Source of the DNA: Rubricella aquisinus
GTDB lineage: Bacteria; Pseudomonadota; Alphaproteobacteria; Rhodobacterales; Rhodobacteraceae
Assembly: GCF_014199445.1 (NCBI RefSeq)
Contig: NZ_JACIJS010000009.1
Coordinates: 42,040 to 106,039 of the forward strand
DNA: 64,000 bases
Direction: 5' to 3'
Positions 27,710 through 35,712 of the stretch are shown here, in pieces. The translations under genes and the position numbers were made by a program. The number at the start of each line of letters is the position of its first letter. Within the stretch, counting starts at the first letter, position 1. Under the pieces are notes generated by a model. The model did not search any database, was not told the origin of the DNA, and saw nothing but the letters and a program-made list of their open reading frames with translations.

Positions 27710-28531
27710 CTATTTCCCCAATTCGCGCGATCGTTCCGCCGCAGCCGCGACCGTGCGTTTGATCAGGGGGGGCAGGCCGGTTTGGTGGTCCATCAGCACT
27801 TCAAGCCCAGCGGCAGTGGTGCCTTGGGGGGAGGTGACGTTGACGCGCAGTTGGGACGGGTCTTCGTCCGCTTCCATCGCGAGCACGCCTGCGCCTGCGA
27901 CCGTGGCTTTCGCCAATTGCATCGCGAGGTCCTCCGGCAGGCCCTCTGCCACGCCCGCAGCTGCCATGGTTTCGATCATATGAAACACATATGCGGGGCC
28001 GGAGCCGGACACGCCCGTGATCGCGTCCATCATCGTCTCGTCTTCAATCCGCACGGTTTGACCCACGGCAGAGAGCAGGCTTTCGGCCATGGCCATCTGC
28101 GCCTCGGATGCTTGAGCATTTCCGACCAGCGCCGTGATCCCGCGACCCACGGCAGCGGGTGTGTTGGGCATGGCGCGGATAATGGGCGCGCGGCGACCCA
28201 GCGCGCCCTCGAACCAATCAATAGAGGTGCCTGCCGCGATGGACAGAAACACCGTATCCGCTTTCGCCAGATCCCCGATCTGGGGCAGGGCTTCGGCCAT
28301 CATCTGCGGCTTGACGGCCAAGAGGCAGACAGCGGGCGCCTTGGGCAAGGGTGTGTTGAGGTGCAGCCCTTCGGCTTGCAGTGCTTCCAACCGGGCCGAT
28401 GGGTAGGGGTCAATCACCGTTATGGATGATGCGCTCAGTCCCTGCGCGAGCCAGCCTTCCAGCATGGCCGATCCCATTTTTCCGCATCCCAACAGCACAA
28501 GGCCGCGGGCTTCAATGGATTGCATAGACAT
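27710..28531 (-). CDS. proC: Pyrroline-5-carboxylate reductase
   Basis: A 273-residue NAD(P)H enzyme making the last step of proline synthesis. LVLLGCGKMGSAMLEGW is the dinucleotide-binding loop. AVKPQMMAEALP, MPNTPAAVGRGITALV and the C-terminal GSGPAYVFHMIETMAAAGV are family blocks. AAGGAGG stands five bases ahead of the ATG at 28531. It follows the ybjN-like gene by 24 bp on the same strand. Confidence 0.94.
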   Translation of the reverse strand: MSMQSIEARGLVLLGCGKMGSAMLEGWLAQGLSASSITVIDPYPSARLEALQAEGLHLNTPLPKAPAVCLLAVKPQMMAEALPQIGDLAKADTVFLSIAAGTSIDWFEGALGRRAPIIRAMPNTPAAVGRGITALVGNAQASEAQMAMAESLLSAVGQTVRIEDETMMDAITGVSGSGPAYVFHMIETMAAAGVAEGLPEDLAMQLAKATVAGAGVLAMEADEDPSQLRVNVTSPQGTTAAGLEVLMDHQTGLPPLIKRTVAAAAERSRELGK

Positions 28532-28555
28532 TTGATCCTCCTTCGCGTGATACGC

Positions 28556-29059
28556 TCAGGCCCGACCATACGCCCCGGAAATGGCAATGCCTAGCGCTTC
28601 GTCCCGCGAAGTTTCCCCCCGGCAGGCAAGCTGGAAGGCGGGATAGTACCGCTCGCAGGCATCCACCGCGTTGGCGATCATTTCGTCGATCTGCCAGCCG
28701 CTCGCATGGGCCCCACCCGCAAGGTTCAGGCCATAGCGGAACACGATCATCTTCTGCGCGGCCCATGTGGTGAACGACCCGGACCAAAGCCGATCATTCG
28801 CCCCGTCGATCACATCAAGAAGCTGCGCGCGGGTGCCCTCCGGCGGGGTCAGGTCAAACGTGCAGATCAGGCGGAGTGTCTCATCCATCGGGGACCAGGC
28901 GAGCGATAGCGAATAGCTTTGCCATTGCCCCTCGATGATCATGGCAATCTGGTTGTCGGCCACGCGGTCGAATTCCCATGCGTTATGGGTGGCGAGCGAC
29001 TCAACAAGGTCGATCGGATCGGCGTCCTCGAAATCAAGGGTGAGTTCCTGCGCGTCCAT
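28556..29059 (-). CDS. YbjN domain-containing protein
   Basis: A 167-residue soluble protein with the YbjN fold, related to type III secretion chaperones. Opening DPIDLVESLATHNAWEFDRVADNQIAMIIEGQW and the central LRLICTFDLTPPEGTRAQLLDVIDGANDRLW are typical. The role in alphaproteobacteria is unknown. It lies directly upstream of proC on the minus strand and divergently from the Bcr/CflA transporter. Confidence 0.85.
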   Translation of the reverse strand: MDAQELTLDFEDADPIDLVESLATHNAWEFDRVADNQIAMIIEGQWQSYSLSLAWSPMDETLRLICTFDLTPPEGTRAQLLDVIDGANDRLWSGSFTTWAAQKMIVFRYGLNLAGGAHASGWQIDEMIANAVDACERYYPAFQLACRGETSRDEALGIAISGAYGRA

Positions 29060-29344
29060 GACATCTCCCTCTCACAGATATGCCGCTTGGCGGGGTGTCC
29101 GCCACCTGTGGCTGAGGAACTTCCAATCCTTCGTGGTGTTTGGAAATCACGCCACAACATATGGTTGAACGCTCAACCCGAGTCTGTAAAGCGGAAAGTG
29201 ATTGGCGCTGGGGGTGCGGGACCGCGCGCCGAACCCCACGCCCGGTCACCCTTCCGCTTTTTTCGGTCAATGCTCTTGACCTTTGGCGCGAAAGGAAAAC
29301 AGTTGTCTCCCGCCCTGCGGCGGGAAGAACAAGGACCGACCGGC

Positions 29345-30547
29345 ATGACCACCCCGCGCATCGCGAACCCACCCCATATCGTGACACTCGTCCTATTGGC
29401 AGGAATAGGCGCGCTGTCGATGAATATCTTTCTGCCCTCCCTGCCGGGAATGGCAGAGTATTTCGCGGCTGACTACGCGCTGATCCAATTGGCGATCTCC
29501 GCCTATCTCGGTGTGATCGCGGTGTTGCAACTGATCATCGGCCCCTTGTCTGACCGCTACGGGCGGCGACCGGTGATGCTTGGCTCGCTGGTGATCTTCT
29601 GCTTGGCGACGCTGGGCTGCCTGTTGTCCACGACGATCGAGACATTCCTGATCTTTCGCTTCGTGCAGGCCGCCGTGGCCGCCGGGATCGTGCTGAGCCG
29701 TGCGATCGTGCGCGACATGGTGGCACCGGACAAGGCCGCCAGCATGATCGGGTATGTCACCATGGGCATGTCGCTGGTGCCGATGATCGGGCCGATCATT
29801 GGCGGTTGGCTCGACAGCCTGTTTGGCTGGCAATCCACTTTTGTCGCGCTCTTGGTGTTTGGTGTGGCGGTCCTGCTGATCGCGTGGCGCGATCTGGGGG
29901 AGACGAACATGGACCCCTCCGACAGCTTTACCGAGCAGTTCAGCGCCTATCCCGAGTTGATCCGCGCGCGGCGGTTCTGGGGGTATGCGCTGACGGCGGC
30001 GTTTGCGAGCGGGGCCTATTTCGGCTTTCTCGGTGGTGCGCCGTTTGTTGCGTCCGAGCTGTTGGGGCTTAATTCCGCGCAGGTGGGCATGTATTTCATG
30101 GCCCCTGCCGTCGGCTATCTGATCGGGAATTTCCTGTCGGGGCGCTATGCGTCGCAGGTCGGGCTGAACGGGATGATGGCCGCAGGCGGGATCGTTGCCA
30201 CGATGGGCGCGGCACTGGCGCTTGTGCTGTTTGGCGTGGGGTTGGAGCATCCGATGTCGCTGTTTGGCTCCATCGCGCTCATTGGGATCGGCAACGGATT
30301 GACGCTGCCCAGTGCGAATGCGGGGATCGTCAGCGTGCGGCCCCGGCTTGCGGGCTCTGCGTCCGGCTTGGGCGGGGCATTGATGATCGGTGGCGGGGCG
30401 GCGGTCGCGGCCTTTACCGGCAGCCTCCTGTCGATGGAGAGCGGCGCGTGGCCGCTCCTCATCGTGATGCTGGTCGCATCGGGCCTGTCGATCCTGACGA
30501 CGCTTTATGTGATCCGGCGGGCGCGGACGGTGGGTGATCTGGACTGA
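29345..30547 (+). CDS. Bcr/CflA family multidrug efflux MFS transporter
   Basis: A 400-residue protein with twelve predicted helices. Motif A GPLSDRYGRRPVMLG after helix 2 and FRFVQAAVAAGIVLSRAIVRDMV are characteristic of the Bcr/CflA branch of drug:proton antiporters. AAGGA precedes the ATG at 29345 by about ten bases. The 285-bp divergent region with ybjN holds a GGTTGA/TCAACC inverted repeat (29163-29178) and a CCCGCC/GGCGGG hairpin (29317-29332), possible regulatory sites. Confidence 0.9.
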   Translation: MTTPRIANPPHIVTLVLLAGIGALSMNIFLPSLPGMAEYFAADYALIQLAISAYLGVIAVLQLIIGPLSDRYGRRPVMLGSLVIFCLATLGCLLSTTIETFLIFRFVQAAVAAGIVLSRAIVRDMVAPDKAASMIGYVTMGMSLVPMIGPIIGGWLDSLFGWQSTFVALLVFGVAVLLIAWRDLGETNMDPSDSFTEQFSAYPELIRARRFWGYALTAAFASGAYFGFLGGAPFVASELLGLNSAQVGMYFMAPAVGYLIGNFLSGRYASQVGLNGMMAAGGIVATMGAALALVLFGVGLEHPMSLFGSIALIGIGNGLTLPSANAGIVSVRPRLAGSASGLGGALMIGGGAAVAAFTGSLLSMESGAWPLLIVMLVASGLSILTTLYVIRRARTVGDLD

Positions 30548-30576
30548 TCCCTGATCCGACCGCGCCTTCCCTTGGA

Positions 30577-30951
30577 TCAGAGCCAGAGTGCCGCTGCGCC
30601 ACTCACCGTGATCAGCGCGAACAACACCGCTGGCGGAAAGGCCAGTGGTGAAATTCCACCGCGCAGCGCCATTGCCGTGCTCAGCACCATCAATAGGCCG
30701 CAATGCACCGTGGTGAGCACCACCACCTGACTGTCCATCACGCCCAGAGCCGCCAAAAGATAGGCCGCCGCGACAAAGATCAGGAACAGGCTCGCCGCGT
30801 GCCACGCAAAGCTGACCGTAACGCGCGGGCCATTCGGCAAACCCGGTGCCGTGAGGACAGGTGCTGCGTTCTTTGGCCCCCCGACGAAGATGTGAGCCGC
30901 CGCCGTCACGGTACCGAGTGCGGCTGCAAGGAAAAGGAAAGGGGTGTTCAT
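30577..30951 (-). CDS. Hypothetical four-helix membrane protein
   Basis: A 124-residue protein of four hydrophobic segments (about 3-25, 45-70, 75-97 and 100-124) and little else. I do not recognise a named family. It lies 29 bp downstream of the NDH-2-like oxidoreductase on the same strand and probably shares its transcript, opposite the LysR gene. Confidence 0.65.
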   Translation of the reverse strand: MNTPFLFLAAALGTVTAAAHIFVGGPKNAAPVLTAPGLPNGPRVTVSFAWHAASLFLIFVAAAYLLAALGVMDSQVVVLTTVHCGLLMVLSTAMALRGGISPLAFPPAVLFALITVSGAAALWL

Positions 30952-30980
30952 GTCATATCTCCATGCATGAGGAAAAAGGG

Positions 30981-32129
30981 TCAGTTGCCCAGAATCATTT
31001 CAAAGATGGCATCGCGGCCAAGGGACGGGTCGGGGGGATAAATCCATTGGGTGTTGATCTGCGTTTTCATCGCGGCCCCCTCGGCGCGGGTTTTGCCCAC
31101 CGCACGGTCCCAGCCGGTTGTGAACACCGCGCCATAAGGGCCAAGGGCAAGACATGTCGCGTAGAAAGGCTGGCTGTAGGCCTGCGTCGACTGACCCGCG
31201 AGGTCAAGCACCGCATTGCGCCCCGCCGCGATTCCCATCGGCATCGCGTGTTGGCAGGACATCAGCGTGGCGTGGGTGTCATCGGCCATGGCCCGCGCCA
31301 CGTCGCCCGCCGCGAAAACGGTCTCTGCCGCGCCGACGCGCAAATCGGGGTGGACCACCAGCCTGCCATCGGCAGCACGCTCTGCCTCCAGCGTTGCGGT
31401 GAGGGGAGACGCCCTGAACCCCGTGGCAAAGATGACCGTCCGGCACGGTAGATCGCTGCCGTTTGAGAGGCGCACCATCTCGGCGGTGACCTCCTCAACA
31501 GTGGTTTGGGCGTGGAACGCGATATCCCCCTCGGCAAGGGCGGTGGCCACTTCGGCCTCCATCGCGTCACCCAGCCCCGCGCCCGGTGTCGCGGCCTGAT
31601 CCAGAATGTGGATGCGCGGCACCGCGCCCAAACGAGCCCGCAAGCCGGTGGCGACCTCCAGCCCGGTAAAGCTTGCTCCGACAACGACAATGGTGCCCGC
31701 CGCATCATCCGCCAGATCAAGCGTCGCCAGATGCTGGTCAAGGATTGCTGTGCTGTCATGGGTATCGACGGCAAAGCCAAATTGATCCGCACCCGGAACG
31801 GCAGGAACGCGGATCGCGCTGCCGGTCGCAAGCACCAACCGGTCATGCCCATGGGTCGCGCCGCCGGATAGCTGCACCTCGGCGCCGCTGACGCGCGTGA
31901 TCTTACCGACCGTCAGCTCAACCCCGATCTCATCAAAAAGCGGCTGAAGTGGGACGCGCATGTCGTCGCGCGCGCCCTCATAGAGCCGGGGGCGGATTGT
32001 CAGGCTACCGCTGTCAGAGATCAACTCAATCGCCAGATCATCCAGACCGATGCGCTGTCGTGTGGCTGCCGCCGCCATCGCGGCCCAGACCCCCGCAAAA
32101 CCACCTCCGGCGATCACAACGTTTTTCAT
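30981..32129 (-). CDS. FAD/NAD(P)-dependent oxidoreductase, NDH-2-like
   Basis: A 382-residue pyridine nucleotide-disulfide oxidoreductase. VVIAGGGFAGVWAAMAAAATR at the N-terminus binds FAD, IVVVGASFTGLEVATGLRAR the NAD(P)H, and VFAAGDVARAMADD the FAD ribityl. It looks like type II NADH dehydrogenase or a ferredoxin reductase, without the usual C-terminal membrane helix. The second of two adjacent ATGs (32129) has better spacing to AGGAG. It is divergent from a LysR gene, a layout that suggests it is the regulator's target. Confidence 0.83.
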   Translation of the reverse strand: MKNVVIAGGGFAGVWAAMAAAATRQRIGLDDLAIELISDSGSLTIRPRLYEGARDDMRVPLQPLFDEIGVELTVGKITRVSGAEVQLSGGATHGHDRLVLATGSAIRVPAVPGADQFGFAVDTHDSTAILDQHLATLDLADDAAGTIVVVGASFTGLEVATGLRARLGAVPRIHILDQAATPGAGLGDAMEAEVATALAEGDIAFHAQTTVEEVTAEMVRLSNGSDLPCRTVIFATGFRASPLTATLEAERAADGRLVVHPDLRVGAAETVFAAGDVARAMADDTHATLMSCQHAMPMGIAAGRNAVLDLAGQSTQAYSQPFYATCLALGPYGAVFTTGWDRAVGKTRAEGAAMKTQINTQWIYPPDPSLGRDAIFEMILGN

Positions 32130-32198
32130 CATGTGCTCCTGTATCTTTCCTGTCTGGCTGGCATATGATTTGCGCGGATGCGACTGAAGCGAATAAAA

Positions 32199-32215
32199 TG
32201 CGAAACGGAATCGCA
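32199..32215. promoter_or_regulatory. LysR-type binding site candidate
   Basis: TGCGA-N7-TCGCA is an inverted repeat of the T-N11-A class in the 100-bp gap between the divergent oxidoreductase and LysR genes. It ends 14 bp before the LysR start codon, a usual place for autoregulation. Confidence 0.5.
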
Positions 32216-32229
32216 AAAATGAGACAGTG

Positions 32230-33078
32230 ATGATCGACTGGGATGACTACAAACTGGTGCTGAGCATTGCGCGCGCGCGGCGGATCGCCGGGGCAGCGGA
32301 GGATTTGGGCGTGACCTCCTCCACCGTCTTTCGGCGCTTGGCGGAACTGGAAACGCGGTTGGGCCACCCGCTGTTTCATCGCGATCAGGGCCAATATACC
32401 CCGACAGAGCAGGGCATTCCCCTTATCGACGCGGCCGAGCGGATGGAGCAGGCGAGTGCCGCCGCGATGCGCCAGATCACCGGGCAGGGCGCTGAGGTGA
32501 AAGGCAGCGTGACCATCGCGGGCAGCGAAGTGTTGGCGCCGTTCTTTCTGGCGCGCCATGTGGGGGTGATCGCGGCACAGCACCGGGCGCTGGAAATCAC
32601 GGTTTTGGCGGGCAATCAGGTGCTGAGCCTCGCCAATCTGGAGGCCGATATTGCCATTCGCCCCGCGCGCCCGACCGATCCGGCACTGTTCGGGCGCAAA
32701 CTCGCCACCATCCGCTGGGCCGTTTATGGGCCAAAAGACGCGGAGGAACGGTTCATCGGGTTTGCGGGCGGGGCGTTGCCGAACCGGACGATGAGCGCGC
32801 AAAAGCAGCACCTTCCCGACCATGCGCCGCAGGTTTTTTCCAACAGCCTGATCCTGAGCGCGAGCCTCGCGGTGCAAACCGGCTCCTGCGTGCTGATCCC
32901 CATGCTGCTCGGGGAGCAATGGCCGGGATTGATCCGCCGCTCCGACCCGATGGCGCATGAATTTGGGGAGCTGTGGATCGTGTGTCACCACGACATGAGA
33001 AAAGCCGCGAAGGTGCGGCTGGTGTTCGACGCACTGATCGAGGCGGCGAAAACGGATCGTGCTTTGTTCGAGGGATGA
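32230..33078 (+). CDS. LysR family transcriptional regulator
   Basis: A 282-residue protein with a winged-helix domain at residues 1-60 ([42 protein letters not shown]) and a periplasmic-binding-like effector domain. The helix-turn-helix uses TSSTVFRRL, as in the group often called by its DDYKLVLAIAR start. The ATG at 32230 is preferred to the GTG three bases upstream. It probably controls the divergent NDH-2-like gene and itself; the effector is unknown. Confidence 0.9.
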   Translation: MIDWDDYKLVLSIARARRIAGAAEDLGVTSSTVFRRLAELETRLGHPLFHRDQGQYTPTEQGIPLIDAAERMEQASAAAMRQITGQGAEVKGSVTIAGSEVLAPFFLARHVGVIAAQHRALEITVLAGNQVLSLANLEADIAIRPARPTDPALFGRKLATIRWAVYGPKDAEERFIGFAGGALPNRTMSAQKQHLPDHAPQVFSNSLILSASLAVQTGSCVLIPMLLGEQWPGLIRRSDPMAHEFGELWIVCHHDMRKAAKVRLVFDALIEAAKTDRALFEG

Positions 33079-33096
33079 CAGTGCAGGGGGAAGGTT

Positions 33097-33173
33097 TGGC
33101 GCACCCATCAGGATTCGAACCTGAGGCCTCTGCCTTCGGAGGGCAGCGCTCTATCCAGCTGAGCTATGGGTGC
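33097..33173 (-). tRNA. tRNA-Arg (anticodon CCG)
   Basis: On the minus strand the 7-bp acceptor GCACCCA pairs with TGGGTGC. The D arm AGCTCAGCTGGATAGAGC, the anticodon stem CTGCC/GGCAG with loop CTCCGAA (anticodon CCG, reading CGG) and the T arm with GTTCGAATC are intact. A 3' GCCA is encoded, so discriminator G and CCA are part of the gene. Length is 77 nt including CCA. Confidence 0.97.
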
Positions 33174-33268
33174 GTCGCAAGTCGGATACACCACGCGCCT
33201 ACGATCCGCAATCGGGTTCTTGCACTCCGGCGCACCGCCGCCCTAGGCTGCACGCTCAGAGGAGACCG

Positions 33269-34255
33269 ATGACCCAAACCTTCAACGTCATGGCCGTCGT
33301 TCAGGGCGGACGCCTGCAATATGAGGCGCTTTTGTTCATGGCGTCCTTGCAGGCGGCGGAGCCGGATCGGCGCTTTCGCGTGTTTCTGGCAGAGCCGCAA
33401 CCGGCCCCGCGCTGGCGGGACGATCCTCGGATCACGGATGAGGATCTGCGCGCGCGATTGGTGGAGTTGGGGGCCGAAATCGTGCCTTTCGAAAACGTCG
33501 TCTTCGGGCAGGACTATGCCCATGGGAACAAGATCATGGCGCTCACGGCCCTGCCCAAAGGCGAGCCGTTTGTGTTTTTTGACACGGATACGCTGTTTCT
33601 GGGGCCGCTGAGTGCGGTGCCGTTCCCGTTTGAGCGGCCATCCGCGTCGATGCGGCGGGAGGATAGCTGGCCCTCGATTGAGCTTTATGGGCCGGGCTAC
33701 ACAGAAATCTGGGGATCGCTCTATGAGCGGTTCAAGCTCGACTTTCAAAGCTCCCTCGATCTCTCGCAGCCTGACGAGTATTGGGAGCGTTACCTTTATT
33801 TCAACGCAGGCTGGTTTTATGGCGCGTGCCCGCACGCTTTTGCCGACCTGTTTTGCCATTACGCGGCAGAGATCGCGCGGGAGCCCGGGCCAGTGCTGGA
33901 GGGCCAGGCGCTCTATCCGTGGCTTGACCAGATTGCCTTACCGCTGGTCATTCATGCGCTGGGCGGTGGGCGGCCGGGGCCAGACTTGGCGGGGTTGGAT
34001 GGGGATGTAACCTGCCACTGGCGCACCTTGCCGCTTCTTTATGCGCGGGAAAGTGACAGCGTGGTTGAGGTGCTGGAAAGCGTGGCTCAAGCGCAGAAAA
34101 ACAAGAAATTCCTGCGCGAATACCCGGCGTTCAAGGCGATAATTTATGGCAATCGGGGCCAAAAGGCGCGCGCGATGTTTGATCGCGACAACCTCCCCCG
34201 GCGGGAGCGCGCCCTGCGCCGGGAGTTGAAAAAGGCGGGCCTGTGGATGCGCTAG
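33269..34255 (+). CDS. Putative glycosyltransferase-like protein (GT-A type)
   Basis: A 328-residue soluble protein. The segment [14 protein letters not shown] is a DxD-type metal-binding motif, as in GT-A nucleotide-sugar transferases, and [11 protein letters not shown] is typical of GT8-like folds. No signal peptide or membrane helix is seen. AGAGGAG lies a few bases before the ATG at 33269. Donor and acceptor are unknown; other surface-sugar genes follow within 12 kb. Some annotations would leave it hypothetical. Confidence 0.65.
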   Translation: MTQTFNVMAVVQGGRLQYEALLFMASLQAAEPDRRFRVFLAEPQPAPRWRDDPRITDEDLRARLVELGAEIVPFENVVFGQDYAHGNKIMALTALPKGEPFVFFDTDTLFLGPLSAVPFPFERPSASMRREDSWPSIELYGPGYTEIWGSLYERFKLDFQSSLDLSQPDEYWERYLYFNAGWFYGACPHAFADLFCHYAAEIAREPGPVLEGQALYPWLDQIALPLVIHALGGGRPGPDLAGLDGDVTCHWRTLPLLYARESDSVVEVLESVAQAQKNKKFLREYPAFKAIIYGNRGQKARAMFDRDNLPRRERALRRELKKAGLWMR

Positions 34256-34590
34256 CTGCGCTGGCCTTTCTGCACCCCACGCCCGGCTTGCAAACCGAAC
34301 AGGAACGCTTCGGCCAAGGGTGGGGTTTGTGCGCTGGTTTGCGGTGCGGGGTGTGCGTGCGGCACGTCGCTGCGCCGGGCGGAGGCCAAACCGATCAGGA
34401 TCAGCCCGATGCCGACATAGACCGCGCCAATGATCCCGGCGGCAAACAAGGTGCCCTCCAGCGTGGCAAGGTAAATCCATGCAGCGACCGTCAGAAAGCC
34501 CGCGCCGACGGCAAGGCAGAGCGCGCCGCCTGTGCCCAGAGCCGCGCTTTTGGCAGCACGGCTCGCTTTTTGTTCGATCTGGTCAAACAT
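34252..34590 (-). CDS. Phage-holin-like small membrane protein
   Basis: A 112-residue protein with two helices (about 18-42 and 47-68), the second ending in a basic SARR, and a Pro/Ala-rich soluble tail. It resembles the chromosomal phage_holin_3-like family (YqjE type) commonly placed next to YqjD-like genes. It does not imply a prophage. It follows the YqjD-like gene by six bases and would share the stress-type promoter at 34955-34979. Confidence 0.7.
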   Translation of the reverse strand: MFDQIEQKASRAAKSAALGTGGALCLAVGAGFLTVAAWIYLATLEGTLFAAGIIGAVYVGIGLILIGLASARRSDVPHAHPAPQTSAQTPPLAEAFLFGLQAGRGVQKGQRS

Positions 34591-34596
34591 GAGGGA

Positions 34597-34917
34597 TCAC
34601 TTGCGGCCCGACATCATGCCCACCAGAAAACCAACGCCAGCGGCAATGCCAAGCGCGGTTGCAGGTTGGGTGCGGACAAATTCGTTGGCCTGATCGTTGA
34701 GGTCGTTCGCCGCGCCGCGCGCGCGGTTGATCTGATCTTCGCCCGCGTCGCGCAGGGCTGCGGCTTTTTCTGCGGCGGCGTTCTTGGCGGCGGCGCCCTG
34801 CGCCTTGCCCAACTCACCGAGCGTATCGGTGAGCGCCTGAACGTCTGCTTTTAGCGTTTCGATCTGTTTGACGAGGTCGTCTGTCGATGCGGAAGTCGTG
34901 CTTGCGGCGCGTGCCAT
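34597..34917 (-). CDS. YqjD/DUF883-like membrane-anchored protein
   Basis: A 106-residue protein. A long coiled-coil-like helix (about 13-75: LVKQIETLKADVQALTDTLG, then alanine-rich repeats) precedes a C-terminal glycine-rich anchor (ATALGIAAGVGFLVGMMSGRK), the plan of YqjD/ElaB ribosome-hibernation proteins. AAGGAG lies before the ATG at 34917. A perfect GGAAC-N16-CGTT promoter motif lies about 40-60 bp upstream, indicating stress or stationary-phase expression. Confidence 0.82.
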   Translation of the reverse strand: MARAASTTSASTDDLVKQIETLKADVQALTDTLGELGKAQGAAAKNAAAEKAAALRDAGEDQINRARGAANDLNDQANEFVRTQPATALGIAAGVGFLVGMMSGRK

Positions 34918-34954
34918 GTCATTTCTCCTTGCTTTGTTAAGCATGTGATAGAGA

Positions 34955-34979
34955 AACGCGGGCCGCGCGCAGGAGTTCC
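34955..34979 (-). promoter_or_regulatory. GGAAC-N16-CGTT promoter candidate for the YqjD/holin-like unit
   Basis: On the minus strand GGAAC (34979-34975), 16 bp, then CGTT (34958-34955) is an exact match to the EcfG general-stress consensus, 38 bp ahead of the start at 34917. Confidence 0.6.
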
Positions 34980-35003
34980 ATAAAGGAGCGTCCATAAAAT
35001 ATT

Positions 35004-35029
35004 GGAACTGAATCCGCCCCGCCAACATT
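35004..35029 (+). promoter_or_regulatory. GGAAC-N17-CATT promoter candidate for DUF1328
   Basis: GGAAC (35004-35008), 17 bp, CATT (35026-35029): one mismatch from the same consensus as the divergent promoter only 25 bp away, about 64 bp ahead of the DUF1328 start. Confidence 0.45.
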
Positions 35030-35092
35030 CTTTAGTTATCGGAAAGCGGCGGGAAAAGCCCGCATCGCTGATCTAAATGGGAGAAAACCGAA

Positions 35093-35263
35093 ATGCTTTA
35101 TTGGGCAATCGTCTTCTTTATCGTGGCGCTGATCGCTGGTGTTCTAGGATTTGGTGGTATTGCGTCTGCATCGGCAGGCATCGCGCAAATCCTGTTCTTT
35201 GTCTTTATCGTGTTGTCCGCGATCGCGATGGTCGCGCGCGCGCTGCGGGGCAAGACGCCTTAA
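35093..35263 (+). CDS. DUF1328 family small membrane protein
   Basis: A 56-residue protein, [20 protein letters not shown] then [20 protein letters not shown], with two membrane helices and a short basic tail. This is the DUF1328/YtjA pattern. It is too short for many gene callers. Function unknown, but such proteins are commonly induced by stress. It is followed by a strong terminator, so it is monocistronic, and it diverges from the YqjD-like gene. Confidence 0.88.
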   Translation: MLYWAIVFFIVALIAGVLGFGGIASASAGIAQILFFVFIVLSAIAMVARALRGKTP

Positions 35264-35289
35264 CCACGGTTGTGACTAATGAACGGAAC

Positions 35290-35316
35290 AGGGCGGCCAA
35301 TGAAGCCGCCCTTTTT
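35290..35316 (+). terminator. Rho-independent terminator of DUF1328
   Basis: AGGGCGGC and GCCGCCCT form a perfect 8-bp stem around CAATGAA, followed by TTTT. It lies 26 bp past the stop codon. Confidence 0.85.
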
Positions 35317-35320
35317 CCTG

Positions 35321-35701
35321 TTATCCCGGCACCTTGATCATGCGGCCAAGAAACCCGCCGGCAAAAACATGGATATGCAAATGCGGCACTTCCTGATGCC
35401 CATCGGGGCCTGCATTGGTCAGCAAGCGATAACCGGTGCCGTCCTCTAGCGTGACGCCCAATTTGCGGCAGACAGCGCCGATGGCGCGAGTGTAATCCAC
35501 GATCTCCGCATCGGTCGCTTCGGCGGCGAAATGGTCATAGGTGACATAGTGGCCTTTGGGGATGACCAGGACATGCTGCGGCGCCTGCGGATTGATATCC
35601 TCAAAGGCCAGCGAATGCTCTGTTTCCAGAACCGTCTTGTTCGGGATTTCCCCGCGCAGGATTTTGGCAAAGATGTTCTGATCGTCATAGCTATAGGGCA
35701 T
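35321..35701 (-). CDS. HIT family nucleotide hydrolase
   Basis: A 126-residue histidine-triad protein of the HINT branch: FAKILRGEIPNKTVLE at the start, PQHVLVIPKGHYVTYD in the middle and the catalytic HLHIHVFAG at the C-terminus. HINT enzymes hydrolyse AMP-lysine or AMP-NH2-type bonds. GAGGAAC precedes the ATG at 35701 at a good distance. It lies just downstream of the GT14-like gene on the same strand, with 11 bp between that stop and this start. Confidence 0.93.
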   Translation of the reverse strand: MPYSYDDQNIFAKILRGEIPNKTVLETEHSLAFEDINPQAPQHVLVIPKGHYVTYDHFAAEATDAEIVDYTRAIGAVCRKLGVTLEDGTGYRLLTNAGPDGHQEVPHLHIHVFAGGFLGRMIKVPG

Positions 35702-35712
35702 CGGGGCGTTCC

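Noticed and set aside
29114..29140. GGAAC upstream of the Bcr/CflA gene
   Set aside because: The -10 position reads TGTT and the site is over 200 bp from the start codon; weak compared with the other candidates.
34252..34590. Holin-like gene as a prophage remnant
   Set aside because: No other phage gene is near; the holin-like family is a usual chromosomal neighbour of YqjD-like proteins.
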